Below are positions 12,012-23,452 of a stretch of DNA of 64,000 bases, piece by piece (position 1 is the first letter of the stretch; each line of letters starts with the position of its first letter). The notes beneath the pieces are model-generated. The model saw only the letters and a program-made list of their open reading frames with translations, ran no database searches and was not told where the DNA came from. Position numbers and translations under genes: made by a program. Source of the stretch: Saposhnikovia divaricata (taxonomy: Eukaryota; Streptophyta; Magnoliopsida; Apiales; Apiaceae); contig CM071598.1 in the NCBI GenBank assembly GCA_036435485.1, positions 138,798,148 to 138,862,147 on the forward strand. Direction: 5' to 3'.

Positions 12012-15000
12012 ATGGCATCCAAGACTTTTGTTGCTCAGGGATTATCTTTTGTTCATAACAACTATGCAGCAATATTAAACACTGATAAAGCCCCAGAACC
12101 ATTTCATTTGATTCAAAACTTCTTAAGAGATTCTGAAATTGGTCAAGCTCTTGTTCAACCAGCAAAACTCTCTGCCACACAGATCTCTACTTTCTGGCGA
12201 AACTCTGTTTATGATGATGGTGGAGAGAATGGGACTCCATCCATTGTGTTTACTCATGAAGACCAAGAGTTTGTAATCACTCCGGCAACTGTTCGAGATG
12301 TTATGGATTTTGACACTCACACCTCATATGATGTGGCTGGTGAGAATGAACTGAAGGAAATGTTACAACAACTGTGGTTTTCTGGCCCTTTGGATAAGCT
12401 CGGGAATGTTAAAAGGCCAGGGCTCAGGAAAGAGTGGAGCTTTTTCTTTGACTACATCACTAGAGCATTTGGAAAGAAAGTCACCAACTGGGATGCAATT
12501 CCCACTGATAGTCTTCAAATCGGGTATTCTCTTCTCAATGGGAGTAACTTTGATTTTTGTAGATTAGTTCTTATGAATCTAGGTGAAAAACTAGTAGAGT
12601 CTAATACAACTGTCTATTTCTCACGTTTTTGTCAATGTTTATTCTCTGCTTGTTTGCCTAATTTGGTAATTTCTGATGAGGATGTCATCCAACCTTTTCA
12701 AGTCCATAAGAGAATGTTCTCTGACTTGACAAACAAAGATGCCAACAAGGATCAAGTTCCAGAGTTTATCTATCCACTTGCCCTCAGAAACTTTCTCAAT
12801 CAACCATAGGAACCACAAGCACCAGAACCTGAACCTGTACTTGAACCTCCACAGTCACCTCCTCAACCCACAAACACTGAACCTCACATAACCATAAACA
12901 CTGAACCTACCTCTAAACCCACATCTACATCCACTCCATCCACTGTTGCTACTACTTCAAAACCTCAATCTCCATCTCAACCACAACCTCAACCTCAACC
13001 ACAATCCAAAAAGCTAAGGAAACACAAGGCTATCAGACCACCAAGAAAGCACAGAGTCAACATGAATGTTGAAGCTCCTAGGCCAAAGAGAGCTAGGAAG
13101 GAAAGAGCAAATAGACCTCAATCTCCATCTACTCTAGATGATTCTATCTCAGAAGAAGAGAGAACAGAAGTGAATCCTCAAGTTAAAAGGAGAAGACTGA
13201 TTATTGAAGAGTCTGATGAAGAAGTGAATGTTGAAGCTCCAGAGGATATCTCTAAGAAGACTCCTGCTGTTGAGACAGCTATTAACTCAGAACCTACTAT
13301 AGCAGAACATGAACTCAGAGTTGATGAACCAGTATTTGCTGAGGTTTCAGTTGAAAATGATGATAGAACTGAGTTACCTGCAAGGGAAGAGTTTGATGAA
13401 AATTTCATGTCATTCTCTGTTGAAATTGAAGATCCAACACCCATAGCTGCAAACTCTGCTGAAACTGGTGTTGCAGATCAACCTACTGTGGTGCTAGAAG
13501 AAACAGAGGTTGCATCTCACACAGAGTTATTCTCTGATGCACATCAAATCTCAGACCATGGTGAGGAAATTGATCAGCCTACTAAGTATGTTTCTTCAGA
13601 GATTGTCAAGACAAACTCTGCTAATCCAGAACAACAGATTGCTCAAGAGGAATCTATTCCTGAATTTAATGAAGAAACTGCCTCAGTTGCAAATGCTGAT
13701 GATTCTGAGAATGATCCTTCTAAAGAAGTGAGTGCAGAAGCTGGATCTGCTCCAAATGTTGAAGTTCAAACTGATGGACTGAAAACAGGGGAGAAGAAGA
13801 CAGACTTTGCTGGACCTTCTACAAAGGAAATTGAAAATGAATACATGGCAAAACAATCTGCAGAATGGTACAAGGAAGATTGCATATTTCCTACTGGAAG
13901 AGCAGCTGATTTTCTCAGGGACAATTCTAAGAAGATTTCCAATCCAGACATTCTGACATGCTTACAAGGCACAGTGATTCAGGTTAAGGCCTTGAATCAC
14001 AGATTTAATGAAAATCAGGAGTCAATTATAGCTCTGAGAAATGAAGTTGTCAGTAGAGAGATGAGTCTACAGAGAGACAACAAGAAGATGTTTCAAAATT
14101 TCTCAAAAGCTCAAGAGACTGTACTTCAGAGATTGGGCAAAGTTGAAGAAAATCAGACTTTGATGGCTGAAAAGATTGAATCCATTGCCAACTCTCTTGA
14201 GTTAATTACTTCCATCTTGATCCCTGACGATGTCAAAAAGGGGGAGAGAGTTGCTAGAGTTACTAAATCTAAATCTAACTGTAAGCAGCAGTCTCAAACT
14301 CAGCCAAAGAAAGATGATCTTGATGATGAAGGAACTAATCCAGAGAGAAGGTTAAGATCAAGGTCTGATGTTCACTTAAAAGCTGGCAAGTCTACAAAAT
14401 CAAGTTTAGCAGTGGATACAAATGTACAAAGTACTTCAAGGCAAAGGGATTTGTTATTCTCTGACAATCCACAAACTGATGAAGAGTTGGCTGCTAAGAT
14501 GTTTTTTGAAGAGAATGAAAAGGGAGTTACACTTGCAGATGTTCAAGCTCAAGAGAAAATGTTTATAGCGGAACATCAGAAAGCTTTGAAATCTGGGAAG
14601 TCTAAGAAAAATGAGAAAGCTGCTAAGCCTATTCTTAAAGGCATTGAAATCAAAGAACAAGTTGGTACTGATCAAAGAATGCAGGTATCCAAAAAACCAA
14701 CAGATGTAGATTCTAAGCAAAAGCTGAAAGGCATTGCTGAAGAAGAAAGAATTTCGAAGAAGGCAAATACAACCTCTGTTTCTACACAAGTTGTACAGAA
14801 GAAAGAAAACACAACCTCTGTTGCTACATAAGTTGTGTCTAGACCTCTATCTTCTCAGTTGAAGTCAGTCTTTGGTAAAGGAACACTTCATGATCCAAAT
14901 CTAGTATCTGGAGCTCCTATGGATTTTACTGATGGAAGAGCCTTGTCTGGTAAGATTGGAAACAATAAAGCTAGTCTAGGCTCACACAGAGATAAAAGGC

Positions 15001-15635
15001 AACATACTGGTCCTAGAGATCCTTCTTCACTGGCTGTTCCAGGTCGTGGTGTCAGTCAAGAGAGTTTGGACAGACTGGAATCAGTACAGTTAGTTTATCA
15101 GAAGAGTTTAATGAAAGATTTTCTCTTATACTTTATGGCTGATGGGACAGTATTTAAAATTGGTGAGAATGATATTGGTTTGAAATATTGGGAAGAATTA
15201 GAATATGTTCTGTATCTTTTCAAGGTGAATAATCGAAGAACTCAATCAGTTACAAATGTGCTCAGACAGAAAATGCTTCAAAATTTGGCAATTAGAGGAA
15301 TGAAGTGCAACAGCAAATATGTTCCTAAGTACAGAGACTGGAATGGAAATATCATTGAAATGAAAAAGGGTACTGCAAAGCTGAAGACTGATCTGGGAAT
15401 CACAGTTCTTGATTTCAACTCACAGTCAGAGGAAGTAAAATTTATCAGACTGGGAAATGATATGAGGAGGAACAAAATCTATGATCTAAGATCTGCTATT
15501 TATCAGACTGATGAGAGTGATCCTCAGTTGAGAGAGATCAAGGAAGCTATGAAGATTGAACTTGAAAATGCAGAGAGAAGATTGCTTATAGATTATCTCA
15601 GAACAACACCAGATCTTGAGGAGATTAGAGATTGA
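12012..15635 (+). pseudogene. Copia A accessory ORF (env position), two in-frame stops
   Basis: One reading frame of 1,207 codons begins at ATG 12012 and ends TGA 15633. It is cut by TAG at 12807 (codon 266) and TAA at 14829 (codon 940), with the same frame open on both sides. Codons 1-265 form a globular region resembling plant transposon-associated domains. Codons 266-350 are a Pro/Gln/Thr/Glu-rich linker ending in basic residues. Codons 350-640 are acidic, Glu/Ser/Val-rich and repetitive. Codons about 655-740 look like a coiled coil. Codons about 940-1207 form a second globular, charged region. No signal peptide or membrane helix is visible, so a true envelope role is not supported. Both stops fit C-to-T changes of Gln codons. 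Function is unknown. Confidence 0.8.
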
Positions 15636-15775
15636 AGTCTGTAAGAATTTTCTTGTTTTCTGTAGATTTTTGTTAAGTCAAGTTTAAACTCTGCTTATTT
15701 GAATAAACACTGTGTTTGTATAAATTTGTTTTGACATCATCAATTACTGTTAACTTGTGCATTTTTATTAATGAA

Positions 15776-15790
15776 CAAGTTGGGGGAGAT
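15776..15790 (+). other. Polypurine tract of copia A
   Basis: ACAAGTTGGGGGAGAT directly precedes the LTR start TGTTAAATAT. It marks element orientation and the LTR boundary. Confidence 0.85.
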
Positions 15791-16339
15791 TGTTAAATAT
15801 AATTGATATGGTTAATATCAGTGTTTAAGTTTTATAGGGAAAAACAGAGTTTAACTTCAAATAGGAAGCAGTCAGAGTTTAGTTAAACTCTGACAGTTGG
15901 AAACTCGACAGAGTTTGCTATACGCTGACAAGAGGAAGCAGCTAAACTCTGTTGAACAGAAGCGTTTGCTAGTCAGTAACAGAATTATTGTAGATAATTA
16001 TGGAAGCGATATCTTTGAAGATTGGATAGCTGTCAAAGGAAGTCGTGCTGACTAGGAAGACGTGTAGCAATCATAATTGATAATATTTGTATAGATGATT
16101 TATAGGAGAATCAATTATCGATTGTACGTAGCTGTATATCTTTATAAATACAGTTAGGTTAACCCTAGAAGGGTATCGATCGTGTAACACAATATCTTTT
16201 CATTATAACCTAAGCAGCTCTCGGTGATATTTTACATCACTGAGAGAGGAGTTAATTCCAAACAGTTTTTACAATCTTTTAAGAACTTATTGTTATTCTC
16301 TCATACTTAGTTGATTATAATTGTGTATTCGGCCTAACA
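15791..16339 (+). repeat. 3' LTR of copia A
   Basis: A 549-bp segment with TGTT...AACA ends, flanked by the polypurine tract and by coding sequence of copia B. A TATA-like TTTATAAATA lies at 16141-16150. The first 160 bases hold five copies of AAACTCTG or its complement. The other LTR is outside the window. Confidence 0.82.
15845..15951 (+). repeat. AAACTCTG cluster with palindrome in copia A LTR
   Basis: CAGAGTTT occurs at 15845, 15873 and 15909, and AAACTCTG at 15885 and 15944. The copies at 15872-15893 form a 10-bp inverted repeat with a 2-base centre (TCAGAGTTTA and TAAACTCTGA). The position, upstream of the TATA box, would suit a regulatory site; that role is not shown. Confidence 0.7.
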
Positions 16340-17822
16340 CTATGCAAGATGTACTCAATCAATTCAAACAACAAGAAGTATGGAAGCTGGTACCCAGACC
16401 TAAAGACAGGAAAGTGGTTGATACTAGGTGGGTATTCAGAAACAAGTTAGATGAAGATGGCACGGTGACTAGAAATAAATCAAGACTGGTAGCAAAGGGT
16501 TATTCTCAAGCTGAAGGCATTGATTATGATGAGACCTATGCTCCAGTGGCAAGACTTGAGGCCATCAGAATATTCTTGGAATTCGCTGCATTTTTAAACT
16601 TTAAGGTTTATCAAATGGATGTCAAGAGTGCTTTTCTGAATGGTAAGCTAGATGAAGAGATTTATGTAGAACAACCCATGGCTTTGAAGATCCAGAATTT
16701 ATGGATTATGTCCACGTTCTCTCTAAAGCAATCTATGGCCTTAAGCAAGCACCAAGAAAATGGTATGACAATCTCTCTGAATTTTTAATTGAAAATGGTT
16801 TCGCTAGAGGTGTCATAGACAAAACTCTCCTTACAAAAAAATATAAGAATGATACTATACTAGTCCAAGTCTGTGTGGACGATATAATATTTGGGTCTAC
16901 TAATGATCTTTTGTGCAAGAAATTTGCTAAGCTAATGCAGGGTAAATTTGAGATGAGCATGATGGGTGAACTGAAGTTCTTTCTTGGATTACAAGTAAGT
17001 CAAAGGACAGATGGAATATTTGTTTGTCAATCCAAGTATATCAAAAAGCTCCTCAAGAAATATCAAATGGAGGACTCTTCTTCAGCAAGGACACCATCAT
17101 CTACAGCTGTCAAATTTGGAGCATGTGAAAATTCTGCCAAGGTAGATGTCACAAGCTACAGAGGTATGATAGGCTCATTACTTTATCTTACTGCAAGTAG
17201 ACCAGATATTATGTATGCTACATGCTTGTGTGCAAGGTTCCAAGCGGATCCTAGAGATGTACATCTCATTGCTGTGAAATGAATCTTGAGATATCTTAAG
17301 GGTACGCCTAATTTAGGTATCTGGTACCCTAAAGATTCTGGTTTTAACCTTGTTGGATATACAGATTCAGATTGTGCAGGAAGTGTTGTATATAGAAAGA
17401 GCACATCTGGGAGTTGTCAATTCCTAGGTGGAAGACTGGTTTCCTGGTACAGCAAGAAACAACAAACAGTTTCCAACTCAACAGCCGAAGCTGAATACAT
17501 AGCTGCTGGAAGCTGTTGTGCTCAAATTTTGTGGATAAGAAATCAGTTGAGGGACTATGGCTTTGTATTAGGCAATATTCCTATCTTGTGTGACAATACA
17601 AGTGCCATAGCAATCTCCAACAATCCTGTGCAGCATACAAGGACCAAGCATATTGACATCAGGTATCATTTTATTAGAGACCATGTCATGAATGGTACTG
17701 TGGAATTACTTTTTGTACCCGCAGAAGAACAAACAGCAGATATTTTTACTAAGTCTCTTGACGAATCCACATTCACCAGAATTGTTGGTGAATTGGGTAT
17801 GTTAAACAGTCCTAGTAATTGA
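16340..17822 (+). pseudogene. Copia B RT and RNase H
   Basis: The coding sequence starts mid-RT, just after the copia A LTR, with the conserved WKLVPRPK and TRWVFRNK blocks. A 1-nt loss near 16676-16682 shifts the frame in the VEQPxGF block. The catalytic motif reads CVDD rather than YVDD (near 16873-16884). TGA at 17280-17282 replaces an Arg codon in the VKRIL-type block. RNase H follows to TGA 17820-17822, with KSTSG, AEAEYIA and DNTSAIA motifs. Two breaks and the Tyr-to-Cys change make it inactive. Confidence 0.9.
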
Positions 17823-20596
17823 GCTATTTAATATCTGAGATTTGATCTTTAATAATTTACAAGTGATGATTTTATGAATATTTGTTGATTAAAATCACTT
17901 GTATAATTATTTTATCAATTGTTACTCTTGCTTGTTTGTTTTCGAACATTACCTCAATCTTCTTAATATTTTACTCCATAATTCATGCACTTAGAATAAT
18001 TAATTTTCTCTGTATATTTTTCTTTTTATATTTTACTAGTTAGAACTTTTAAGTAATTAATTTTTGCTGAAAATATTATTTTAAGTAATCTTGTATTTTA
18101 TGTAAATATATCTGAATAATATTTTGTAGTGTTTGTCCTTTTGTTATTATTGTATTACTTTCGTTTAAAGGACAACTTATGTTTATTTTTTATTTTTGTA
18201 GTTATTTATGTGATTTGTAAATTAGATTTGTATTTTATTTTTATGTTTTTGTCTAATAAGACATTCGATAAGACATAATTCCTTATGTCTTATAAGTTCA
18301 TTTGTCTTATTAGTATTTTATTTTATTTTCAATTTTTTTGTTTAGTTTAGTTTTATAGTTTTTACGGTATGTTTTATCAGTTTTAAACTTGTAAGACATC
18401 CAGTAAGAAATAGCCTTTTATGTTTTATTAGTTCATTTTTTTTGTTTTGTCACTATACTTTCAAAACTTATAAACAGGTCCCTGTACTTGGTTCTTTTAC
18501 TGTTCTTCTGATTAGCACACACATAACCTACAGTTTTAAGTTTTGATCTTTGTTATGTTGTTGTTGATTAATAGACTTTCATATATAGGACCAATGTTGG
18601 TATCATAAATGGTATATGTCAATCCAATTGATCTTTAGGGCCTAACATTTGATTTTCAGGATCTAACAATTTGAAGACAAGACCTAACAATTGCTAACAG
18701 TTGGTATCTAACATACAGGATCTAAAACATGATAAAATAGTTTTGTTTGTATTGGTTTAAACATTAACTTACATTAATTCGATTAATATTTATTAATTGG
18801 ATTTTTGCCTTTGTTTTTGTTTAGTAAAACCAGATCAAGATCTATATCTCTCCTCTAATTCAAAATCTCTTTCTACAACTGTGATTGCTTACTTTGTAAA
18901 TCTTTTGAAATCACAAATGTATATCATTTCTCTTAAGATAAAATGCAATATTTTCTCAGAAAATTTTTCATTGATAAAAATGCATTATATCTATATTGCT
19001 CTTATTTTGTGATGCAGGTTCATCTAATTGGAGTTTTACTTTCTCACATGATTAGTCATAAGGTTGTATACCCAACAACTTTTATCCCAGACTATAGTCA
19101 AACTCAAACACATTCTAACTTTCCCCCTAAATGGAAGTAACCTATCAGACTAAAGGTCACCAGGGAGTAACTACACTTGATGCAGCAAATAAGGATGTGT
19201 GGGATATTCAGTTGGAGAGTCACTACCTTATACACTAACCAAAATATTTCATATGCACAAGTGAGATTGTACACACTAAGGATGAATTGACGGAAACCTG
19301 TAATCCAACCATTTTACGGTTAGGATTATAAGTTTAAAGGTTCTTTAATGAACTAAGTGTCTTCACAGACCTCGAGAGAAGGTATTGATATTAAATGCAA
19401 AATTCATCAAGATCATTATCTAACTCCCCAGAGGGAACATTTCCGGATCCTGCGGGTATCGGGTTCGACATAGGTGCGGATCGGCAACTTGTAGACTATG
19501 ATTCAGATTTACCTGATGAGTTTAACAAGGTGATGTCTTCACAGACATTTGAAGGGAACCTTAATCTCAATGCTAAATTTATAGATCATTGTTTACCTTC
19601 TAAGAATTCAAATCTGAAAACCCTAAAAAGGGAAAACTAGCAACTTGTAGATTATGACTCAGACTCGTCTGACGAGTCCAACGAGGATTTGGGATTTGCA
19701 AACTCCCATTGCACCACCACTAACCTCTCTTGAAATGGCTAGGGTGATTTTTCCTTGCAGGTACACTAATGGATGTTGGAGCTACAAGTGATATGAGCGA
19801 TACACTAGTGAGCAAGAGTGTAAACACAGAGAGAAGTGAGACACTCAACACAAATGAGTGGAGAGAAGAGTGAAACACTTGTGAGGTACACTAAACACTA
19901 TATCACACTCAGCGAGGAAGAAAATGAAACTTCCTTTCTAACGAAGAACTCTACAATTGGTACAACTACTTTGTCAACTAGTTGATTGAAGGATTCCTCA
20001 ACTAAGGGGGAGAAGTAAAGGGCTACAAGAAAAAGGAGAGTCAGTTAGAAAGGGGGAGCATGAGCATTTCAGACTGTGCTTAGGAGGAGAAGCAAGTCAA
20101 GTTACTAAGGGGGAGATTTAGATGGAGAAGTAGGAGAAGTACATCACATTACTATTCTATTAGTCTTTCAATATACTATGTATAGAGGCTAAGTGGAAGA
20201 GTAGTAGATTTCATAGAAGTTATAGAAATGGTATTGATTCACCATTGTCTACATAGTAAGAACGGTTGTTTTTCTTAAGTGAGAAAAGCTGTGTCAGAAA
20301 AGGGAAGTGATTGTGAATCAAGAACTGCTGATAATCACCAATGTAAGATGTGAAGGATTATCAGGCAGAGATATGAAGAATCAAAAATGAAGATGAGTTA
20401 TCTATTGAAGATCAGTTCAATGCTAGAGGAACAATCATCTATGATCATTTCATCAACTGAGGATTCTGGAAATGTTATATTTAAACCAGAGAATTTTTTT
20501 TGTATTATTTACTAAGTTCTTAAATGTTTATCTTTTTCTTGTTTAAGTGAGTTAGTTGAGTTATCCTCTAGGTATTTGCTTGTTATTGTCTAACAA
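17823..20596 (+). other. Copia B 3' region, no intact ORF
   Basis: About 2.8 kb without a supported gene. The left half is very T-rich. A short ORF at 19395-19640 and the sequence after it hold two copies of a 13-codon unit (QLVDYDSD..., at about 19486 and 19643), possibly the remains of an accessory ORF like that of copia A. Purine runs with AGGGGGAG occur near 20005, 20050 and 20118, ahead of the terminal tract. Confidence 0.55.
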
Positions 20597-20612
20597 ACAA
20601 ATAGGGGGAGAT
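20597..20612 (+). other. Polypurine tract of copia B
   Basis: ACAAATAGGGGGAGAT directly before TGAAAGGCATACG, the LTR start. Confidence 0.8.
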
Positions 20613-22498
20613 TGAAAGGCATACGATGTAGCCTATTTATATTTCGAGGATACAACTCAACTTAAACAAGATTGTAGTAGTGAATAATATATAGACTGTC
20701 ACAAGGAATCTCAGATTGTATTATCTGTCAGAAGAAAAAGATCAAGGTCAATCTACAAACTTGAAGAATTACTACATTGAAAGAAGTTCAGACATTTGAT
20801 CAGGCCTCAGTGGAGTATTCGTTAAGTAGTGGATTCGTTTAAAGTGACAGAGATTTCAACAGTGACAGAGACAGTACAGAAGAATTGAAGAAAGATGAGA
20901 AAAGAAAAAGAACCAGATTTTAAAGTCAATATATGAAGAATAGTCATTGCGGTTAGTCACTCATGAACCAGACCGCGCATCGAGTGTCAACATTAAACAG
21001 TGGTTGTTCATCATTAACTTTAGTGGTTCAAGCTATCAAGACTGGTATGTGGGAAAATCATTGTGCAAGCAACAAGAGTGCTAAATTCAGTAACCTCAAT
21101 GATTTTATTATCAAGTGAAATGGTTACGAGGAAAAAGAATTATCATAAAGAAATTCTAAGTGATATATTCTTAATGCTGAAACCCCGGTTAGAATTGTTG
21201 TATTTTTTGCTAAGCAAAAGGAGTCCGATTTCACATCCTCAAGAGACCGTAGCTTACATCTGGACGGGTTATGAGAAAATGGAATTATCACAAGAATATG
21301 AAAAGTGTATATTGTTAAAGCTGGAACCCCGGTTGGAATTGATATGTTTTTTGTTGAGCAAAAGGAATCCGGTTTCAGACGCTCAAGTGACCGCAGCTTA
21401 GGACTTAAGGATTTATTTATGTTAATAACTATTTTATTTAATTAGAAAATTATATTTATAAATATCCAATGATATTAGATATTTATTTTTATAATTTCTG
21501 AATTAAATTGATTATTTATTAATTAAAGATTATAAGCTGTGCGGGTTAAAAAACATTTCTACGGAGCCCATTCCATATAAAACAAAATATGCCCCGGTGG
21601 TTATAAATTGAATAGCAGGTTTGTTTTGTTGAATTGTTTTCTTAAACAAATAAATCAATCTGATTTGTTTTGTTAAAGAATAAAACAAGTACTGAATAAT
21701 GAACTTCAAAAGGAAACGGTGTACATGTGCGTGTACAGAAGGCTGTCGGCTGTTCTCTCACGCACCTGCCCAGCGCGTGTATGCCACGCGCAAGTACAAA
21801 CAAGCAAAAGCCCCGAGTGTGTCCAGCACTCCCTGTCCTCGAGCGGTCTTCAGCATAGCAGTTTGGTTAAGTGTCATACTGAGTTGATTCAAGTGTAATA
21901 CCGAGAGTAATATTGGTATTATTCGAGTGTCATAGCAGCCATGAAGAGTCATATATGTTCAAGAAACTGTCATAGCGAGTGTCATAGTAGTGTTAAAAAT
22001 AGCCATTATGACAGTTGACATGTTTTGTTGTTAAAAGAGGCAGAAGACGGCCAGATCAAGAAATACACACAACATAATATAAAAACAGAAAGAAACCTAG
22101 CAGCCATTCTCTCTCAAATACAAGAACCTGCAAGAGCTAGAAAAATTCATAGAAAATCAAGTTCATCATATTTTTAATATCTAATCCGATAGAACTTGTT
22201 TACTTGTGACTCTTGTACTACTAGCGAGTTTTTACTCCTAGTTCTTATCTTGATTTTTATTAACAAATCTAGAAAAGTTCATGTTGAATTTTCTAATTTG
22301 TTTTTATCAACTTGATAATTAATCTGTACTGAAATTGTAACACCCATCAAGTTAATATATTATTATATTCAACTTGAAATCTGTTTCAATTTATTCCGCA
22401 CAAATTTGTTTAAAATAAATTTTATTTGAAGAACAAATTTCGATAAAATGTTATAGATTGTATTCAACCCCCCTTCTACAATCTTATTGGACCTAACA
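20613..22498 (+). repeat. 3' LTR of copia B
   Basis: A 1,886-bp segment from TGAAAGGCAT to GGACCTAACA. The right end shares CCTAACAC with the copia A LTR end, and the run CAACCCCCCTTCTACAATC before it is typical of plant Copia LTR ends. ATAATATAAAAA at 22074-22085 is a possible TATA box. No ORF is credible; the 112-codon frame at 21063-21401 lies in an internal duplication. Confidence 0.75.
21120..21401 (+). repeat. Tandem duplication inside copia B LTR
   Basis: Two imperfect copies with a period of about 144 bases. Shared landmarks are GAATTATCA (21137, 21282), AACCCCGGTT (21181, 21325) and CCG-AGCTTA at each copy's end. The duplication contributes to the long LTR. Confidence 0.7.
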
Positions 22499-22629
22499 CC
22501 CACATACGCTAAATACTATCCTCGGCTTTCAATAATAATCATGGGAGAGGATGGGATGATTTTCTGATTCTTAAATTGTACATGGACAAAAAGTTATTGC
22601 TATGGTACAAAGCCACAATATGTGATTGG

Positions 22630-22800
22630 AACAGAGTTTGCTATTGTAGCAAGGGATTATTTTTGTGTCAAAAGAAATACGCTTAAGCTATTATTGAAAA
22701 GGCAGGAATGGCTACTTGTAAACCAATTTCCATTCCGATTGATACAAACGCAAAATTAAGTTCTAAGTAATAGATTTATATCATCTCTTATTGGGATGGT
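22630..22800 (+). pseudogene. Decayed Copia RT fragment
   Basis: Translated pieces read like the end of a Copia RT domain: a G-E-FA block, then FLCQKKYA, then a segment ending ATCKPISIPID, then a possible IGMVQ block. They lie in at least two frames with an in-frame stop. The wording differs from copia A and B, so this is a separate, older element. Confidence 0.55.
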
Positions 22801-23452
22801 TCAGTTTGATGTCACTTTTGAATTCTGATATGCTTAACAGTTTCAAGGTTGCAGTTGTGGCATCTGAAGTCATTTTATCGAGAAGCAGCAGCTTATTTAA
22901 CTTGGGTAGTTGGGTTACATATTTCCTGGACCAGGAGTCTACACTTATTGTTAGTGATACATTATGTTAAAGTGCAAGTCTTTGAGAATTTTGGAACAAT
23001 GTAGATCTTAATTCTTAAGCTCATTGAATTATCACGTTGCTTTTAAATGGATTAATTGGAACTCTATAGTGGCAAAGCACAAAGCAGTACCAATTTCCCA
23101 AGAATGTCCTGTGTAGTGCAGCTGGAAAAAACAGAATGGCACAGGGTCCTGTAGGAATTAGAATGGTGCCCATAATTCTGGGAAGCAAGAATTCTCTGAG
23201 TTATTACTGTTATTAAAAGTCAAAAATAAAATCGGACAAAAAAATCAAAAATGAAAAAACAAAGTTTAACTTTGTAAAAGTTATTTAAAAAAATGGTAAA
23301 AGTTAATAGTATCACTTATAAATTTGTAAAAGTTAATAGTATCAACTTATTAATACGCTGATCAAACACATCAAATAATGTTAAGTAATAGCCTGAAAGA
23401 ATAAATCAACTTTATAACTAAATCAAATTTGTAAGGTATCATAAAAAGTCAT
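22801..23452. other. Intergenic, nothing recognised
   Basis: AT-rich sequence. A short local duplication of TTTGTAAAAGTTAATAGTATCA lies near 23262-23345. No gene or element end is visible. Confidence 0.5.

Larger units (their letters stand above)
5562..16339 (+). mobile_element. Copia A: SIRE-like Ty1/Copia element with accessory ORF
   Basis: Order gag, protease, integrase, RT, RNase H identifies Ty1/Copia (integrase before RT). A long accessory ORF, a polypurine tract and a 3' LTR follow pol, as in SIRE/Maximus-type elements. Its left end lies beyond the inserted Gypsy element, outside the window. The right LTR ends at 16339, and the next base resumes the RT coding sequence of a second copia, so copia A was itself inserted into copia B. 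Five in-frame stops, two frameshifts and a changed integrase active-site residue show that it is dead. The lineage is an inference from gene order and motifs. Confidence 0.88.
16340..22498 (+). mobile_element. Copia B: Ty1/Copia element, left half outside window
   Basis: RT and RNase H coding (16340-17822), a long non-coding 3' region, a polypurine tract and a 1,886-bp 3' LTR. Copia A interrupts its RT gene, so copia B is older than copia A at this locus. Its gag, protease, integrase and 5' LTR must lie left of the window if they survive. Confidence 0.82.

Noticed and set aside
12012..15635. A retroviral-type envelope protein
   Set aside because: No signal peptide, transmembrane helix or cleavage-like site is visible; only its position resembles env.
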